Shown: positions 6,771 to 13,037, counted from the first letter of the stretch. The stretch: DNA of 13,037 bases from Candidatus Hydrogenedentes bacterium UBA2224 (GCA_002348185.1 DDYW01000032.1:1-13037), one strand, 5' to 3'. A program made the numbers and translations. The notes: generated from the letters alone by a model not told the origin.

Positions 6771-7056
6771 CGCCGGTCCTGATGAGCCCATGGCTGGCCA
6801 GGTCCGCGAGCAGATCCCGGAGGTCCCGCTCACATTCGGCCGGCTCCACCTCATATTCCGCCACGATCGCGTCCCGTAACTCGTTTACCGGGCGAGGCTC
6901 CTGAAGCAGTTCCCAGATGCGCGCGCCCACGCCGTCCAGCTCGTAATACACCCCATCCGCCAGATTGAGGATGACTTGCCCCCCCTCCATCTCGCAGGAG
7001 ACCTGTTCGTCCGTAACAGCGACGATGCAATCCCCCGAAAACGCTTCGCTGCTCAC
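6754..7056 (-). CDS. PqqD family / lasso B1-type leader-binding protein
   Basis: A 100-residue PqqD-like RiPP recognition element. Seen: the beta-rich start GGQVILNLADGVYYELDGVGARIWELL (25-51 in parts), then the helical half with a conserved EYEVEPAECERDLRDLLADLASHGLI pattern (67-92 in parts), matching family length and order. These small winged-helix proteins bind the YxxPxLxxxG leader and present the precursor to the B2 protease. Start codon is GTG at 7056 with a GAGGGA site eight bases upstream. It is the first gene of the operon and overlaps the B2 gene. A PQQ pathway is unlikely because no pqqA, pqqC or pqqE is nearby and the lasso-type leader peptide is encoded two genes downstream. Confidence 0.9.
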   Translation of the reverse strand: MSSEAFSGDCIVAVTDEQVSCEMEGGQVILNLADGVYYELDGVGARIWELLQEPRPVNELRDAIVAEYEVEPAECERDLRDLLADLASHGLIRTGDAANP

Positions 7057-7154
7057 AATCTGATTCCCTCGTTCACGGCGCAGGCTCCCCCAAAACCCAC
7101 ATGCGGGAAAACCCCCACCGCACCTCCACCTGGACAGTCATGCTGCCTTTGTAA

Positions 7155-7171
7155 AGCAATTATCGAGCCAA
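7155..7171 (-). promoter_or_regulatory. Predicted sigma-54 (RpoN) promoter of the RiPP-like operon
   Basis: Minus-strand TTGGCTCGATAATTGCT matches the sigma-54 consensus TTGGCACR-N4-TTGCW at every defined position except A to T after TTGGC. The GG and GC doublets are exactly 12 bases apart, as required. Transcription would start near 7144 and leave an 87-base leader before the PqqD-like gene. Promoters of this class need an enhancer-binding ATPase; none is encoded in the window. Confidence 0.65.
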
Positions 7172-7229
7172 GTGAGCGCGGCCGCGCGTTCGCTATGCCT
7201 GTCTCCTATCTAAGTGCTTACGATATGTA

Positions 7230-7259
7230 CCTGTATGGCCTCAGCTTCCGTGATACAGG
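7230..7259. promoter_or_regulatory. Inverted repeat, candidate activator site
   Basis: CCTGTAT (7230-7236) and its exact reverse complement ATACAGG (7253-7259) are separated by 16 bases, about two helical turns centre to centre (23 bp). Relative to the predicted sigma-54 start they lie about 86 to 115 bases upstream, where enhancer-binding proteins usually bind. A 7-bp repeat can occur by chance, so this is only a candidate. Confidence 0.3.
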
Positions 7260-7445
7260 CGCATCAAAGACGTAGCACGAGACCCCCGCAGCTCGGCACG
7301 GTGTGTCAGGAATGACTAAGGTTTGCTCAACGCATGCCCAGGGGAGTCCGGCACTCGAGCCCGCATGATTGAGTTGCACGGGCCCGCGAGACCGCTTCAG
7401 AAGGCATGCCGCTGCGGCGTCGTGTCGGCGTGGCCCGAACTCGCC

Positions 7446-9242
7446 TCATTTCTGAATGACAAACTCGTCCCTGACGGCCCCTTCGACGTCGTAGGCCCTG
7501 TACGTGAGCGTGTTGGTCTCCGCATCGATGTCGAGGACCTGGTACGTCGGGATCCGCTCCATTCCGAATTCCGTGTACTCATGCTCGCCCAGCTCGTACA
7601 TCTTCATGCCCGAGAACGAGACGATGTAGATAGTTCCTTCGGCGGGCCCGGCGACCCGCTGATCGCCGAACATGGGATAGGTGCGCAGATAGGCGTGGTC
7701 GTGGCCCTGCAACGCAAGGTCAAGATGGTACTTGTCAAACAACGTGCCCCAAAGCTCCCGGATCTCCGGGTTGTCGCGGTACGGTCCCGCGGAATACACC
7801 GGCTGGTGGAACATGGCGATTTTCCATGTCGCGTCGCTGTTCGCCAGTTGCTCCTCCAGCCACTGCGCCTGGTCCGAGGCCGGCAGGTTGCCATCCAGAA
7901 CGACAAACAGAACGTTGCTGTATTCAAACGCGTAGGCGCACTCCGGCGGAATGGTCTCCGGTCCATTCTCCGGCAGGGTGAACATCTCGAGGTACATCCA
8001 CGGGGGCTGGTAGTGCTGATACTCATGATTCCCCAGGCACGGCACCAGCGGCCGGCTCGCGAAAATCCCGCCGGAGTAGTGAAAGAAACTGTCCCAATAG
8101 CTTCGCTCATTGCCGCGATTTACGAGATCGCCCGCCAGGAGATGGAAGGCCGCCTCGGGATGCTTTTCACGGGCGGTTTCCATCAGCTTTCCCCAGCCGT
8201 CAAAGCCCATTTGGACGTCTCCTTGGTAAATGAACGAAAACGAGACGGGTTCCGCGGGCGCGGTGGTGAATTCCGCGGCGGCGCTCCAGCCCCGGGTGCT
8301 TGCGTCGCTTACGGCATAGCTGTAGGTGGTACCGGGTTGGAGCCCCGTAAGCACGGCGGTGTGGCGGTGACATACGGGGTCGTTCACCAGGATGTCGTTT
8401 TTCAGGGGAACCGTGACCGCCGGAACGACGCGCCAGTCAGCGGCCTGCGCCTGCGCCGCGCGCGCCGCCTCGAGGTAGCGCACGTTGCCGGACGTCACTT
8501 CCGTGTTCGTCCGCCACTGGATGGTCTGGGTCGTCCGGGGGTCGTCGCTCCAGGTAAGCAGGATCTGATCGGGCTGCACCGTGGCAGGATACTCGGTCAC
8601 CTGGAAAACCCCGGTAATCTGCGCCTCGCGCCGCCGTCCCGAATCGCCCCGCAACAGGATCTGGCCTTCCAGCGCTTCCGGCAGCGCAGCAATCCGGTCG
8701 CCCGAACCCGCGTATACGGGTTCCCCCACCTTCATTTTGCCCAACGTGTGTTGTTCTGGGTGGATGTCGCTCACCACGACCTCCGCCTGAGGAGACACCG
8801 GCGCAATGCTCACAAAATAATGGTCGCCACCGCCGCCGATGGAATTCACCCCAAGCCCCACCGTCCCCGCGGGAAAGGGCCTGCTCCAGACTTCAAAGTG
8901 TTCATCCTCGACCTGCACCCGGGCAGAGCCCTTCTGGAACTCACGCTCCTCCAGCCAGAACGGGACTTCCCCCTGCGTGACATCGCGGAATACGGAGACC
9001 ACCACCGGCACGTTCACGGTGAACGTGAGATGCTCGGTCCCCAGGATTTCCTTCTCTTCCTCCGTCAGATAAGGCAACGCCTGTTCCGGGGTCATCGCGA
9101 CGAGTTCTTCCGGCGTAGCCGTCGTCCGCAGACGGTCGATGATGGACGAGACGGTCTCGCGAACAGACGCCGCGGTTTCCACGTGCGCGCAACCGATCGC
9201 AATGACAACCGCAATGATCAGCAAACCCCGGATGATCTTCAT
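7446..9242 (-). CDS. Lipoprotein metallophosphatase, purple acid phosphatase type
   Basis: A 598-residue calcineurin-like phosphoesterase. The N-terminus MKIIRGLLIIAVVIAIGC is a lipoprotein signal peptide with the lipid cysteine at 18. Residues ~225-328 form the fibronectin-like purple acid phosphatase N-terminal domain (ILLTWSDDPRTTQTIQWRT, then LTGLQPGTTYSYAV). The catalytic domain carries the metal-ligand blocks in order: GDVQ (D342), GDLVNRG (D372), GNHE (404-407), FHQPVYS (H479) and GHDHAYLRTYP (513-523). All ligands look present. Residues 20-220 before these domains are not recognised. It likely hydrolyses phosphate esters outside the cytoplasm. Start ATG has a GGGAGGA site eight bases upstream. 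Only ~50 bases separate the start from the preceding terminator and no clear promoter was seen there, so it may depend on read-through. A link with the kinase operon downstream is possible but unproven. Confidence 0.88.
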   Translation of the reverse strand: MKIIRGLLIIAVVIAIGCAHVETAASVRETVSSIIDRLRTTATPEELVAMTPEQALPYLTEEEKEILGTEHLTFTVNVPVVVSVFRDVTQGEVPFWLEEREFQKGSARVQVEDEHFEVWSRPFPAGTVGLGVNSIGGGGDHYFVSIAPVSPQAEVVVSDIHPEQHTLGKMKVGEPVYAGSGDRIAALPEALEGQILLRGDSGRRREAQITGVFQVTEYPATVQPDQILLTWSDDPRTTQTIQWRTNTEVTSGNVRYLEAARAAQAQAADWRVVPAVTVPLKNDILVNDPVCHRHTAVLTGLQPGTTYSYAVSDASTRGWSAAAEFTTAPAEPVSFSFIYQGDVQMGFDGWGKLMETAREKHPEAAFHLLAGDLVNRGNERSYWDSFFHYSGGIFASRPLVPCLGNHEYQHYQPPWMYLEMFTLPENGPETIPPECAYAFEYSNVLFVVLDGNLPASDQAQWLEEQLANSDATWKIAMFHQPVYSAGPYRDNPEIRELWGTLFDKYHLDLALQGHDHAYLRTYPMFGDQRVAGPAEGTIYIVSFSGMKMYELGEHEYTEFGMERIPTYQVLDIDAETNTLTYRAYDVEGAVRDEFVIQK

Positions 9243-9288
9243 GATGTGATTCCTCCCTTAACACACACGGACCCCTTGGCGCCAGCAT

Positions 9289-9321
9289 AAAAATTGGCCC
9301 GCCGCGCCGTCGCGGCGGGCC
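9289..9321 (-). terminator. Rho-independent terminator after the DUF1559 gene
   Basis: Arms ggcccgccgcg (9296-9306) and cgcggcgggcc (9311-9321) are perfectly complementary over 11 bp around a 4-base loop. In the minus-strand transcript the hairpin is followed by AATTTTTA. The element lies 44 bases after the DUF1559 stop codon, in the correct orientation to end that transcript before the phosphatase gene. Confidence 0.88.
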
Positions 9322-9364
9322 ACAGGGAATCTCCATCCCTGAAGAAACGCCGACGGAGTGCTGG

Positions 9365-10405
9365 TTAACCCCGGCCGAAAATTCCCTGAACCAGCGTCAC
9401 CGGGAAGTCCTCTTGCGGGTACCTGACGAATTCGACGTGCCCGTCCATGTACAACACGTTGCTGCCGCCCGGAATGTGATTGAACCGCGACCGGCGGTCG
9501 GCGTCGGTCGTGCTGTACACGAACCGGTCCCACATCACCGCCACCTGGCTCTGCGCCATTGCGCTCCCCGCCGGACTGTTGATGTCCGTGATAAGGAACC
9601 GCTCGACGCCTTCACGCAGTTTCAGGATCTTGTCCCCGCCGGCTGTTCCCTGCGCCACGATCGGCGCAGGAGGGGTGTAGCCGCCGCCTTCGTTCGCGAT
9701 CTTGGTGTCGATGGTGGTCTGTATCGCCGCCCACGTCAGACCCGAGTCGGTCGGATCGTAGTCGCTCGAGAGCGCCTTGTCCGCAAGTTTGCGTTTGGGG
9801 TCCGCCGTGTGGGAGGCATAATCGGTCCCTGTCGTATACTCGCTTCCGGCTGCGGCGATGGCATACGGCCGGAGCGTTGTCATCAGCGTGGCAAAGCAGC
9901 CGTCGCTGTCCACAAGGTATCCATAATAGTAGTAGCTGTGCTGCTCGTCGTTGCCCATTTTGGCGATGTCAAATTGCAGGTAGGCCGGGTCTGCGGCGCA
10001 CCCGTCAGGCACCGGATTCTGACAATACCCGCCTTCCGGGCAGTTCCACCGTTCAGCCAGTTCGCCGGCGTTCACCGCCGAGGGGCAGATCCACAGGTTC
10101 AGGTCGCTAACGTATTCGGGATATACCGAGGGTCCCCAGATGCCCCCGCGCACGCGACCAATGCGCCTGACGCAGGACTCGTCACGGGAGTAGTCCTGAT
10201 TCAGGATACGCGGCCAGATCTCCCCCTTGCTCTCGTTCGCAAACATCTTGCACACCAGCCCCCACTGCTTGAGGTTGTTCTGGCAACTGGCCCGCCGTGC
10301 GGCTTCGCGGGCCCGGGCAAGCGCCGGAAGCAAGATCGCCGCAAGAATCCCGATAATCGCGATAACTACAAGCAACTCAATCAATGTAAATCCCCGTTTT
10401 CTCAT
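9365..10405 (-). CDS. DUF1559 pseudopilin-like protein with prepilin N-terminus
   Basis: A 346-residue protein beginning MRKRGFTLIELLVVIAIIG: a short basic leader, a type IV prepilin cleavage site (G5/F6, E10) and one hydrophobic helix. It continues AILLPALARAREAARRASCQNNLKQ, the standard DUF1559 junction, and ends with a HIPGGSNVLYMDGHVEF block, the processing-associated H-x9-DG type motif near the C-terminus, here with ten rather than nine residues between H and DG. Such proteins are numerous in Planctomycetes and relatives. They are thought to be exported pseudopilins, with largely unknown roles. ATG at 10405 is chosen over the longer frame to 10483 because it has an AAAGGAGAG site and gives the normal prepilin leader. 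It is transcribed divergently from the AraC gene and ends at a strong terminator. Confidence 0.9.
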   Translation of the reverse strand: MRKRGFTLIELLVVIAIIGILAAILLPALARAREAARRASCQNNLKQWGLVCKMFANESKGEIWPRILNQDYSRDESCVRRIGRVRGGIWGPSVYPEYVSDLNLWICPSAVNAGELAERWNCPEGGYCQNPVPDGCAADPAYLQFDIAKMGNDEQHSYYYYGYLVDSDGCFATLMTTLRPYAIAAAGSEYTTGTDYASHTADPKRKLADKALSSDYDPTDSGLTWAAIQTTIDTKIANEGGGYTPPAPIVAQGTAGGDKILKLREGVERFLITDINSPAGSAMAQSQVAVMWDRFVYSTTDADRRSRFNHIPGGSNVLYMDGHVEFVRYPQEDFPVTLVQGIFGRG

Positions 10406-10743
10406 GATACTCTCCTTTGTACGTTGCGGTCGTCGTTCATGCCCTATTCCCCGGATCCCGACCGAAGCCGGCGCCCGTTTCATCGCGCCGTTCTCCGCCG
10501 CTGCCCGGGCGTTCGACGATAGTCTAGAGAGTGAGGGTCAGGTTTTGATGAGGCTGGTGTTACGTCTTGTGGTGTATTTCTGTAGAGCCCTGTTAAGGCC
10601 CGGCCTCCGCGACAAACACCCGTACACCGTCTGCAGATTTGTCCTGCCGGCAATGTCCGCGCCCACATTCCTTCGCACCCTCAAATAAGTGTTACAGATT
10701 GCGCTGCCACCTCCTTTCCCGGCCAGCAGGCCGTCATGATTCC

Positions 10744-10772
10744 TTGACTGCCCATGTAAAGAACAAGACAAT
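10744..10772 (+). promoter_or_regulatory. Possible sigma-70 promoter of the AraC-family gene
   Basis: TTGACT (10744-10749) matches the -35 consensus at five of six bases and is followed after 17 bases by GACAAT (10767-10772), four of six for the -10. The transcript would start about 50 bases before the gene. A second -10-like TATACT (10790-10795) is nearby without a good -35. Confidence 0.35.
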
Positions 10773-10787
10773 TTCTCTACTCTATGA

Positions 10788-10793
10788 ATTATA
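10788..10793 (-). promoter_or_regulatory. Possible -10 element facing the DUF1559 gene
   Basis: The minus strand reads TATAAT exactly, but no good -35 hexamer lies 16-18 bases upstream; the nearest, TTGCTT, is about 20 bases away. If used, the transcript would have a leader of roughly 375 bases before the DUF1559 ATG. Confidence 0.25.
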
Positions 10794-10828
10794 CTAACGT
10801 CGACTTGGCAAATAAGCAATGATAGGAA

Positions 10829-11614
10829 TTGACCGACTTGTCCAGGATTGACATCGCGTGTGCACGGTCAGCGCGGTATCTCGAGATTCGGCGTTGGCGG
10901 GGCGGCCCTGAATGGCATCCGCGGCCCCATGCCCACCCGTTTTGTGAGCTGATCATCGTTCTCTCGGGCGCGGAGCGGGTGCTTCTGGAAGAGACGGAGG
11001 TCCTGTGCGGAGTCGGGGAAGTCCTTTTCTATAGGCCAGGGGTCCTGCACTCGGAATGGCAGGAAGGCAACACCCTGCTCGAGTTTTACTGCTTCGAGTT
11101 CGAATGGCCGGACTGTCCCCGAGACTTTCCCCACCACATTCAGGACCTCGACGGCCGACTGCTTGAAATGGCGCGGTGGTTGAACGTCGATCGGTTCAAC
11201 AATCTTGGCAGCGTTCACATGTACCGCGAATATTTGACGCGTCTGCTGGTCGGTGAGCTGGTCCGCCTTGTGGCCAATCCGCGCCCGAAGAGTATCGACA
11301 TCCTTCGTAAGTACGTGCGGGAGAACATCAGCGCGCCGTTGAGCCTGGATGTCCTGGCCGAGGCCTGCGGCATGAACAAGTTTTATATGACGCGCCACTT
11401 CCGTTCCGCCACCGGCCTCACGCCAATGGAATATGTGCGTTTGGTCCGTCTCGATACAGCATTTCGACTGATCGCTGAAACCACACTCCCGCTGCGGGAG
11501 ATCGCCGCGAGAACCGGATTCGCCAGCGAGTACCACCTCTCCCGCCTGATCAAGCAGCGGTATGGCCGTGGCGCGCGAGAAATCCGAAGATCATTCGACT
11601 CGGGAAACCGGTAG
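10829..11614 (+). CDS. AraC-family transcriptional regulator
   Basis: A 261-residue regulator with an N-terminal cupin-like sensing domain (HPRPHAHPFCELIIVLSGAER, 30-50 in parts, and GEVLFYRPGVLHSEW, 63-77) and a C-terminal double helix-turn-helix DNA-binding domain. The first HTH is in LSLDVLAEACGMNKFYMTRHF (171-191) and the second in PLREIAARTGFASEYHLSRLIK (221-242). The domain order is that of sugar-responsive AraC regulators. The frame opens with TTG at 10829, only one base after an AGGA; a second TTG at 10838 has better spacing (10 bases) and may be the true start, shortening the protein by three residues. It is the only plus-strand gene and is divergent from the DUF1559 gene and convergent with the propeller lipoprotein gene, either of which could be a target. 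The ligand is unknown. Confidence 0.88.
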   Translation: MTDLSRIDIACARSARYLEIRRWRGGPEWHPRPHAHPFCELIIVLSGAERVLLEETEVLCGVGEVLFYRPGVLHSEWQEGNTLLEFYCFEFEWPDCPRDFPHHIQDLDGRLLEMARWLNVDRFNNLGSVHMYREYLTRLLVGELVRLVANPRPKSIDILRKYVRENISAPLSLDVLAEACGMNKFYMTRHFRSATGLTPMEYVRLVRLDTAFRLIAETTLPLREIAARTGFASEYHLSRLIKQRYGRGAREIRRSFDSGNR

Positions 11615-11671
11615 CTGGCGTGCCCCGATGTTCTCCGCCGATCCGGCTCTGAGGAAAGCCCGGAAAACCGG

Positions 11672-12802
11672 TCACAGGCTGTCCAGCCAGCCCTCGTTCA
11701 GGCGCGCGCCGTACGTCTGGGGATGCCCATTGCGGCGCGCCCCGAAGATGAGCCATTGGTTGTCCGCGGTCAGGTACGGGTGCGTGTGACTCCACTGTTT
11801 CTTGTCGAATTCCGTACGGCTGAAACAGACCCGCTCGCAGCGTCCCGACTCGAAGCTGCCGATATAGATCGGCACGCCCTCCTCATTCACATCCCCGATC
11901 CAGTACTTGCCGTCGCGGGACACACTGACGTGCATGAACGTCCTGCCCGTGTACACCAGCGTCGGCTCTTCGTCGCCGACCTTGCAGCGCCACACATTGC
12001 CGTTCAGGTTCTTGTCCAAGGCCGTGGAGAAGAAGATCTCGCTGGTGGCGCCAATCCAGGCCTCGTGGCCGGTGGGACGCAGGGTGTAGGGCTGGTCGGC
12101 CGGGAAGGACCGCTCCGGTCCGCCAAGTTCCAGTTCGCTGAGCAACACCACCTTCACATCCGGCATCTGGTTGAGTTGAATCAGCACCCGGTTGCGGCCG
12201 TCGCGCGAGAATTGCTCGTGCTTGGCATGGTACCCGGGCTTGTTCAGCAGAACGCTCCATTCGTTCGTCTTCAAGTCCAGCCAATGCACCTGGGACGGCC
12301 CCCCGTCCGGCGGGCGCACGCTCACGGCGTAATACCGGTGATCCGGAGAGACCGTACCGTAGCTGTACGCGCCCCGCTCCGAAGGAAGCTCCGCCACAGT
12401 CTCCACCGCCAGGCTCAGGTAATTGCAGCGCCGCAACCAGTTCTTCCCCTCCATGGCCTGGGCGAAATACAGCCACTCACCCCAGGCATGGAAGGCGGGA
12501 AACGGCGGTTCGCCGGAAAGAACTTCGTGATTGGACCCGTCCTGGAGATCCAGAATGTTGATGCCGCCGGGCCGGCTCTCGGTGGGATAATAGCGGATGG
12601 CAATTCGCCGGCCCGTAGCGTCACCATAGGGTTGCTCGCCGTAGATGTTGTCGGCGGGCCGTTCATCGCCCCCCAGAAGATACACCCCCGCCCCACTCTC
12701 CGCATCCACCTCAACGGGTTCGCCGAGTCCACCCCCCTCCCCGGAATGGGCACAGGCCGCCAAAGTTACACTCAGGATGATGACACTCGCGTAGCGGGTC
12801 AT
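11672..12802 (-). CDS. Oligogalacturonate-lyase-like beta-propeller lipoprotein
   Basis: A 376-residue protein from the ATG at 12802, which has a GGGGAGG site five bases upstream; the longer frame to 12889 lacks signal-peptide character. MTRYASVIILSVTLAAC is a lipoprotein signal with the lipid cysteine at 17. The rest shows WD-like repeated blades (SPDHRYYAVSV, SRDGRNRVLI, SRDGKYWIGD, TADNQWLIFGA). Features recalling oligogalacturonate lyase (PL22) are YHAKHEQFSRDG (191-202), TGHEAW (244-249) and QWSHTHP (336-342), in which Q336, H339 and H341 have the spacing of the manganese ligands of that enzyme. This suggests a pectin-fragment lyase or a related propeller. The bacterial prototype is cytoplasmic, so the lipoprotein signal is unusual. 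A TolB-like, non-catalytic propeller remains possible. Confidence 0.75.
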   Translation of the reverse strand: MTRYASVIILSVTLAACAHSGEGGGLGEPVEVDAESGAGVYLLGGDERPADNIYGEQPYGDATGRRIAIRYYPTESRPGGINILDLQDGSNHEVLSGEPPFPAFHAWGEWLYFAQAMEGKNWLRRCNYLSLAVETVAELPSERGAYSYGTVSPDHRYYAVSVRPPDGGPSQVHWLDLKTNEWSVLLNKPGYHAKHEQFSRDGRNRVLIQLNQMPDVKVVLLSELELGGPERSFPADQPYTLRPTGHEAWIGATSEIFFSTALDKNLNGNVWRCKVGDEEPTLVYTGRTFMHVSVSRDGKYWIGDVNEEGVPIYIGSFESGRCERVCFSRTEFDKKQWSHTHPYLTADNQWLIFGARRNGHPQTYGARLNEGWLDSL

Positions 12803-12891
12803 GGCTGCCTCCCCGGATTGGACCAACACATTCCACTCGCCGACACGCTTCCACCGGCGCACCCGCGCCCCCCGCGGACCCTGCTTCACCG

Positions 12892-12920
12892 AGTGTAATC
12901 GTCGCCCCCCGCGAGGTCAA
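12892..12920 (-). promoter_or_regulatory. Sigma-70-like promoter of the propeller lipoprotein gene
   Basis: On the minus strand TTGACC (12915-12920, five of six to the -35 consensus) is followed after exactly 17 bases by TACACT (12892-12897, four of six to the -10). It lies downstream of the tRNA terminator and about 90 bases before the gene's ATG, so it fits an independent transcript. Confidence 0.45.
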
Positions 12921-12972
12921 TGCAGCGAGGTAAAGCAGAACCTCCTCCCCTGCAGAAACATTGTCACACAAC

Positions 12973-13007
12973 AAAAAAGGACCCACGCGTGATCCGCGTA
13001 AGTCCTT
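12973..13007 (-). terminator. Rho-independent terminator after the tRNA gene
   Basis: In the minus-strand transcript AAGGAC-UU-ACGCG pairs with CGCGU-GG-GUCCUU, a continuous 13-bp stem including two U-G wobbles, followed by six T residues (12973-12978). On the plus strand the two wobble positions become mismatches, which fixes the orientation. It lies eight bases after the tRNA 3' end. Confidence 0.88.
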
Positions 13008-13015
13008 GATATCAA

Positions 13016-13037
13016 TGGTCGGGGCGACTGGATTTGA
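13016..13037 (-). tRNA. Partial tRNA 3' end, probably tRNA-Pro
   Basis: The minus strand of the last 22 bases reads from the T-loop (TCAAAT), through the 3' T-stem half (CCAGT) and the 3' acceptor strand (CGCCCCG), to discriminator A and an encoded CCA. The 5' part lies outside the window. A 3' acceptor strand ending in G with discriminator A implies a C1-G72 pair with A73, the combination typical of bacterial tRNA-Pro, whose genes often begin CGGGGCG. The anticodon is not visible, so identity is inferred. A clear terminator follows immediately. Confidence 0.8.

Larger units (their letters stand above)
7057..7445. other. Intergenic region upstream of the RiPP-like operon
   Basis: This 389-base stretch has no convincing gene. 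It holds the predicted sigma-54 promoter, a GC-rich 12-bp palindrome gcgcggccgcgc (7176-7187) just upstream of it, and a 7-bp inverted repeat (7230-7259). The part nearer the phosphatase stop (7260-7445) has GC-rich inverted stretches but no hairpin followed by a T-run, so no intrinsic terminator for the phosphatase gene was found. A 22-codon frame (7073-7141, minus) begins about three bases from the predicted transcript start and is not favoured. Confidence 0.6.
10406..10828. other. Divergent intergenic region
   Basis: This 423-base gap between the DUF1559 gene (minus) and the AraC-family gene (plus) holds promoter-like sequence for both and no convincing coding frame. A minus-strand AAAGGAGGTG (10708-10717) is an excellent ribosome-site match but no ATG, GTG or TTG follows at proper spacing. 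A small 5-bp hairpin cggcc-agca-ggccg overlaps the upstream side (about 10719-10733). The long minus-strand leader would be available for regulation if transcription starts near 10780. Confidence 0.5.

Noticed and set aside
6754..7056. PQQ biosynthesis function for the PqqD-like protein
   Set aside because: No other pqq gene is present, while a B2 protease and a lasso-type leader peptide are directly adjacent.
7073..7141. A 22-codon minus-strand frame (MTVQVEVRWGFSR...) just before the PqqD-like gene, as a second precursor
   Set aside because: It lacks the YxxPxLxxxG leader and would begin about three bases from the predicted sigma-54 transcript start, losing its AAAGG site.
6976..7275. Plus-strand 99-codon frame across the PqqD start and promoter
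   Set aside because: It overlaps the real gene and the predicted promoter, has no ribosome site and no recognisable motif.
7323..9290. Plus-strand open frame of 655 codons opposite the phosphatase
   Set aside because: Antisense shadow of a protein with all five metallophosphatase motifs; the translation is R/H/V-rich without recognisable motifs.
10706..10720. Plus-strand CACCTCCTTTC as a 16S rRNA 3' end fragment
   Set aside because: The match is only the anti-Shine-Dalgarno core; flanking bases do not fit 16S rRNA, so it is simply the complement of a purine-rich stretch.
10538..10819. A 93-codon minus-strand frame in the divergent intergenic region
   Set aside because: Its start has no ribosome site and its composition is not protein-like; the good ribosome-site match lies inside the frame without a start codon.
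1..13037. CRISPR array or insertion sequence
   Set aside because: No regularly spaced direct repeats, transposase motifs or terminal inverted repeats with target duplications were seen in the window.

Overview
This is a GC-rich (roughly 60%) bacterial chromosomal window. A type-IV-pilin-like DUF1559 protein with an N-terminal GFTLIELL methylation motif, an oligogalacturonate-lyase-like propeller lipoprotein, an AraC regulator and a lasso-type RiPP enzyme set suggest a Planctomycetes/Verrucomicrobia/Lentisphaerae-type lineage or a relative such as Hydrogenedentes. This assignment is inference from gene content only. Nearly all genes lie on the minus strand, so the window reads right to left. 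The exceptions are one AraC-family gene and its promoter.

Left part (135-7056, minus strand): one tightly packed operon. In transcription order it encodes a PqqD/B1-type leader-binding protein, a lasso B2-type cysteine protease, a 29-residue peptide, an HprK-related kinase, two tandem paralogous family-2 glycosyltransferases, an NTP_transf_5-type nucleotidyltransferase, and the ATPase and permease of an ABC-2 exporter. The peptide carries the textbook lasso leader motif YxxPxLxxxGxxxxLT, followed by only nine residues (LLIPPVSPI). Several genes overlap or are separated by only a few bases. A near-consensus sigma-54 promoter (TTGGCTCGATAATTGCT on the minus strand, 7155-7171) lies about 100 bases upstream of the first gene. 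An inverted repeat sits at the distance expected for an activator site.

This operon is the main discovery candidate. It has lasso leader recognition and cleavage machinery but no asparagine-synthetase-like cyclase in the window. The core has no Asp/Glu for a macrolactam ring and only one hydroxyl residue. The remaining enzymes (kinase, nucleotidyltransferase, two glycosyltransferases, exporter) suggest a short linear peptide that is phosphorylated, perhaps glycosylated, and exported. That reading is inference.

Middle part (7446-10405, minus strand): a large lipoprotein metallophosphatase of the purple-acid-phosphatase type with an unexplained N-terminal region of about 200 residues. Upstream of it, across a strong intrinsic terminator, is the DUF1559 pseudopilin-like gene. 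A 423-base divergent intergenic region separates that gene from the AraC-family regulator on the plus strand (10829-11614).

Right part: an oligogalacturonate-lyase-like beta-propeller lipoprotein (11672-12802, minus) converges on the AraC gene and has its own sigma-70-like promoter. At the right edge lies the 3' end of a tRNA (probably tRNA-Pro) on the minus strand, followed by a clear rho-independent terminator. A short palindromic repeat flanks the downstream end of the RiPP-like operon at the left edge.
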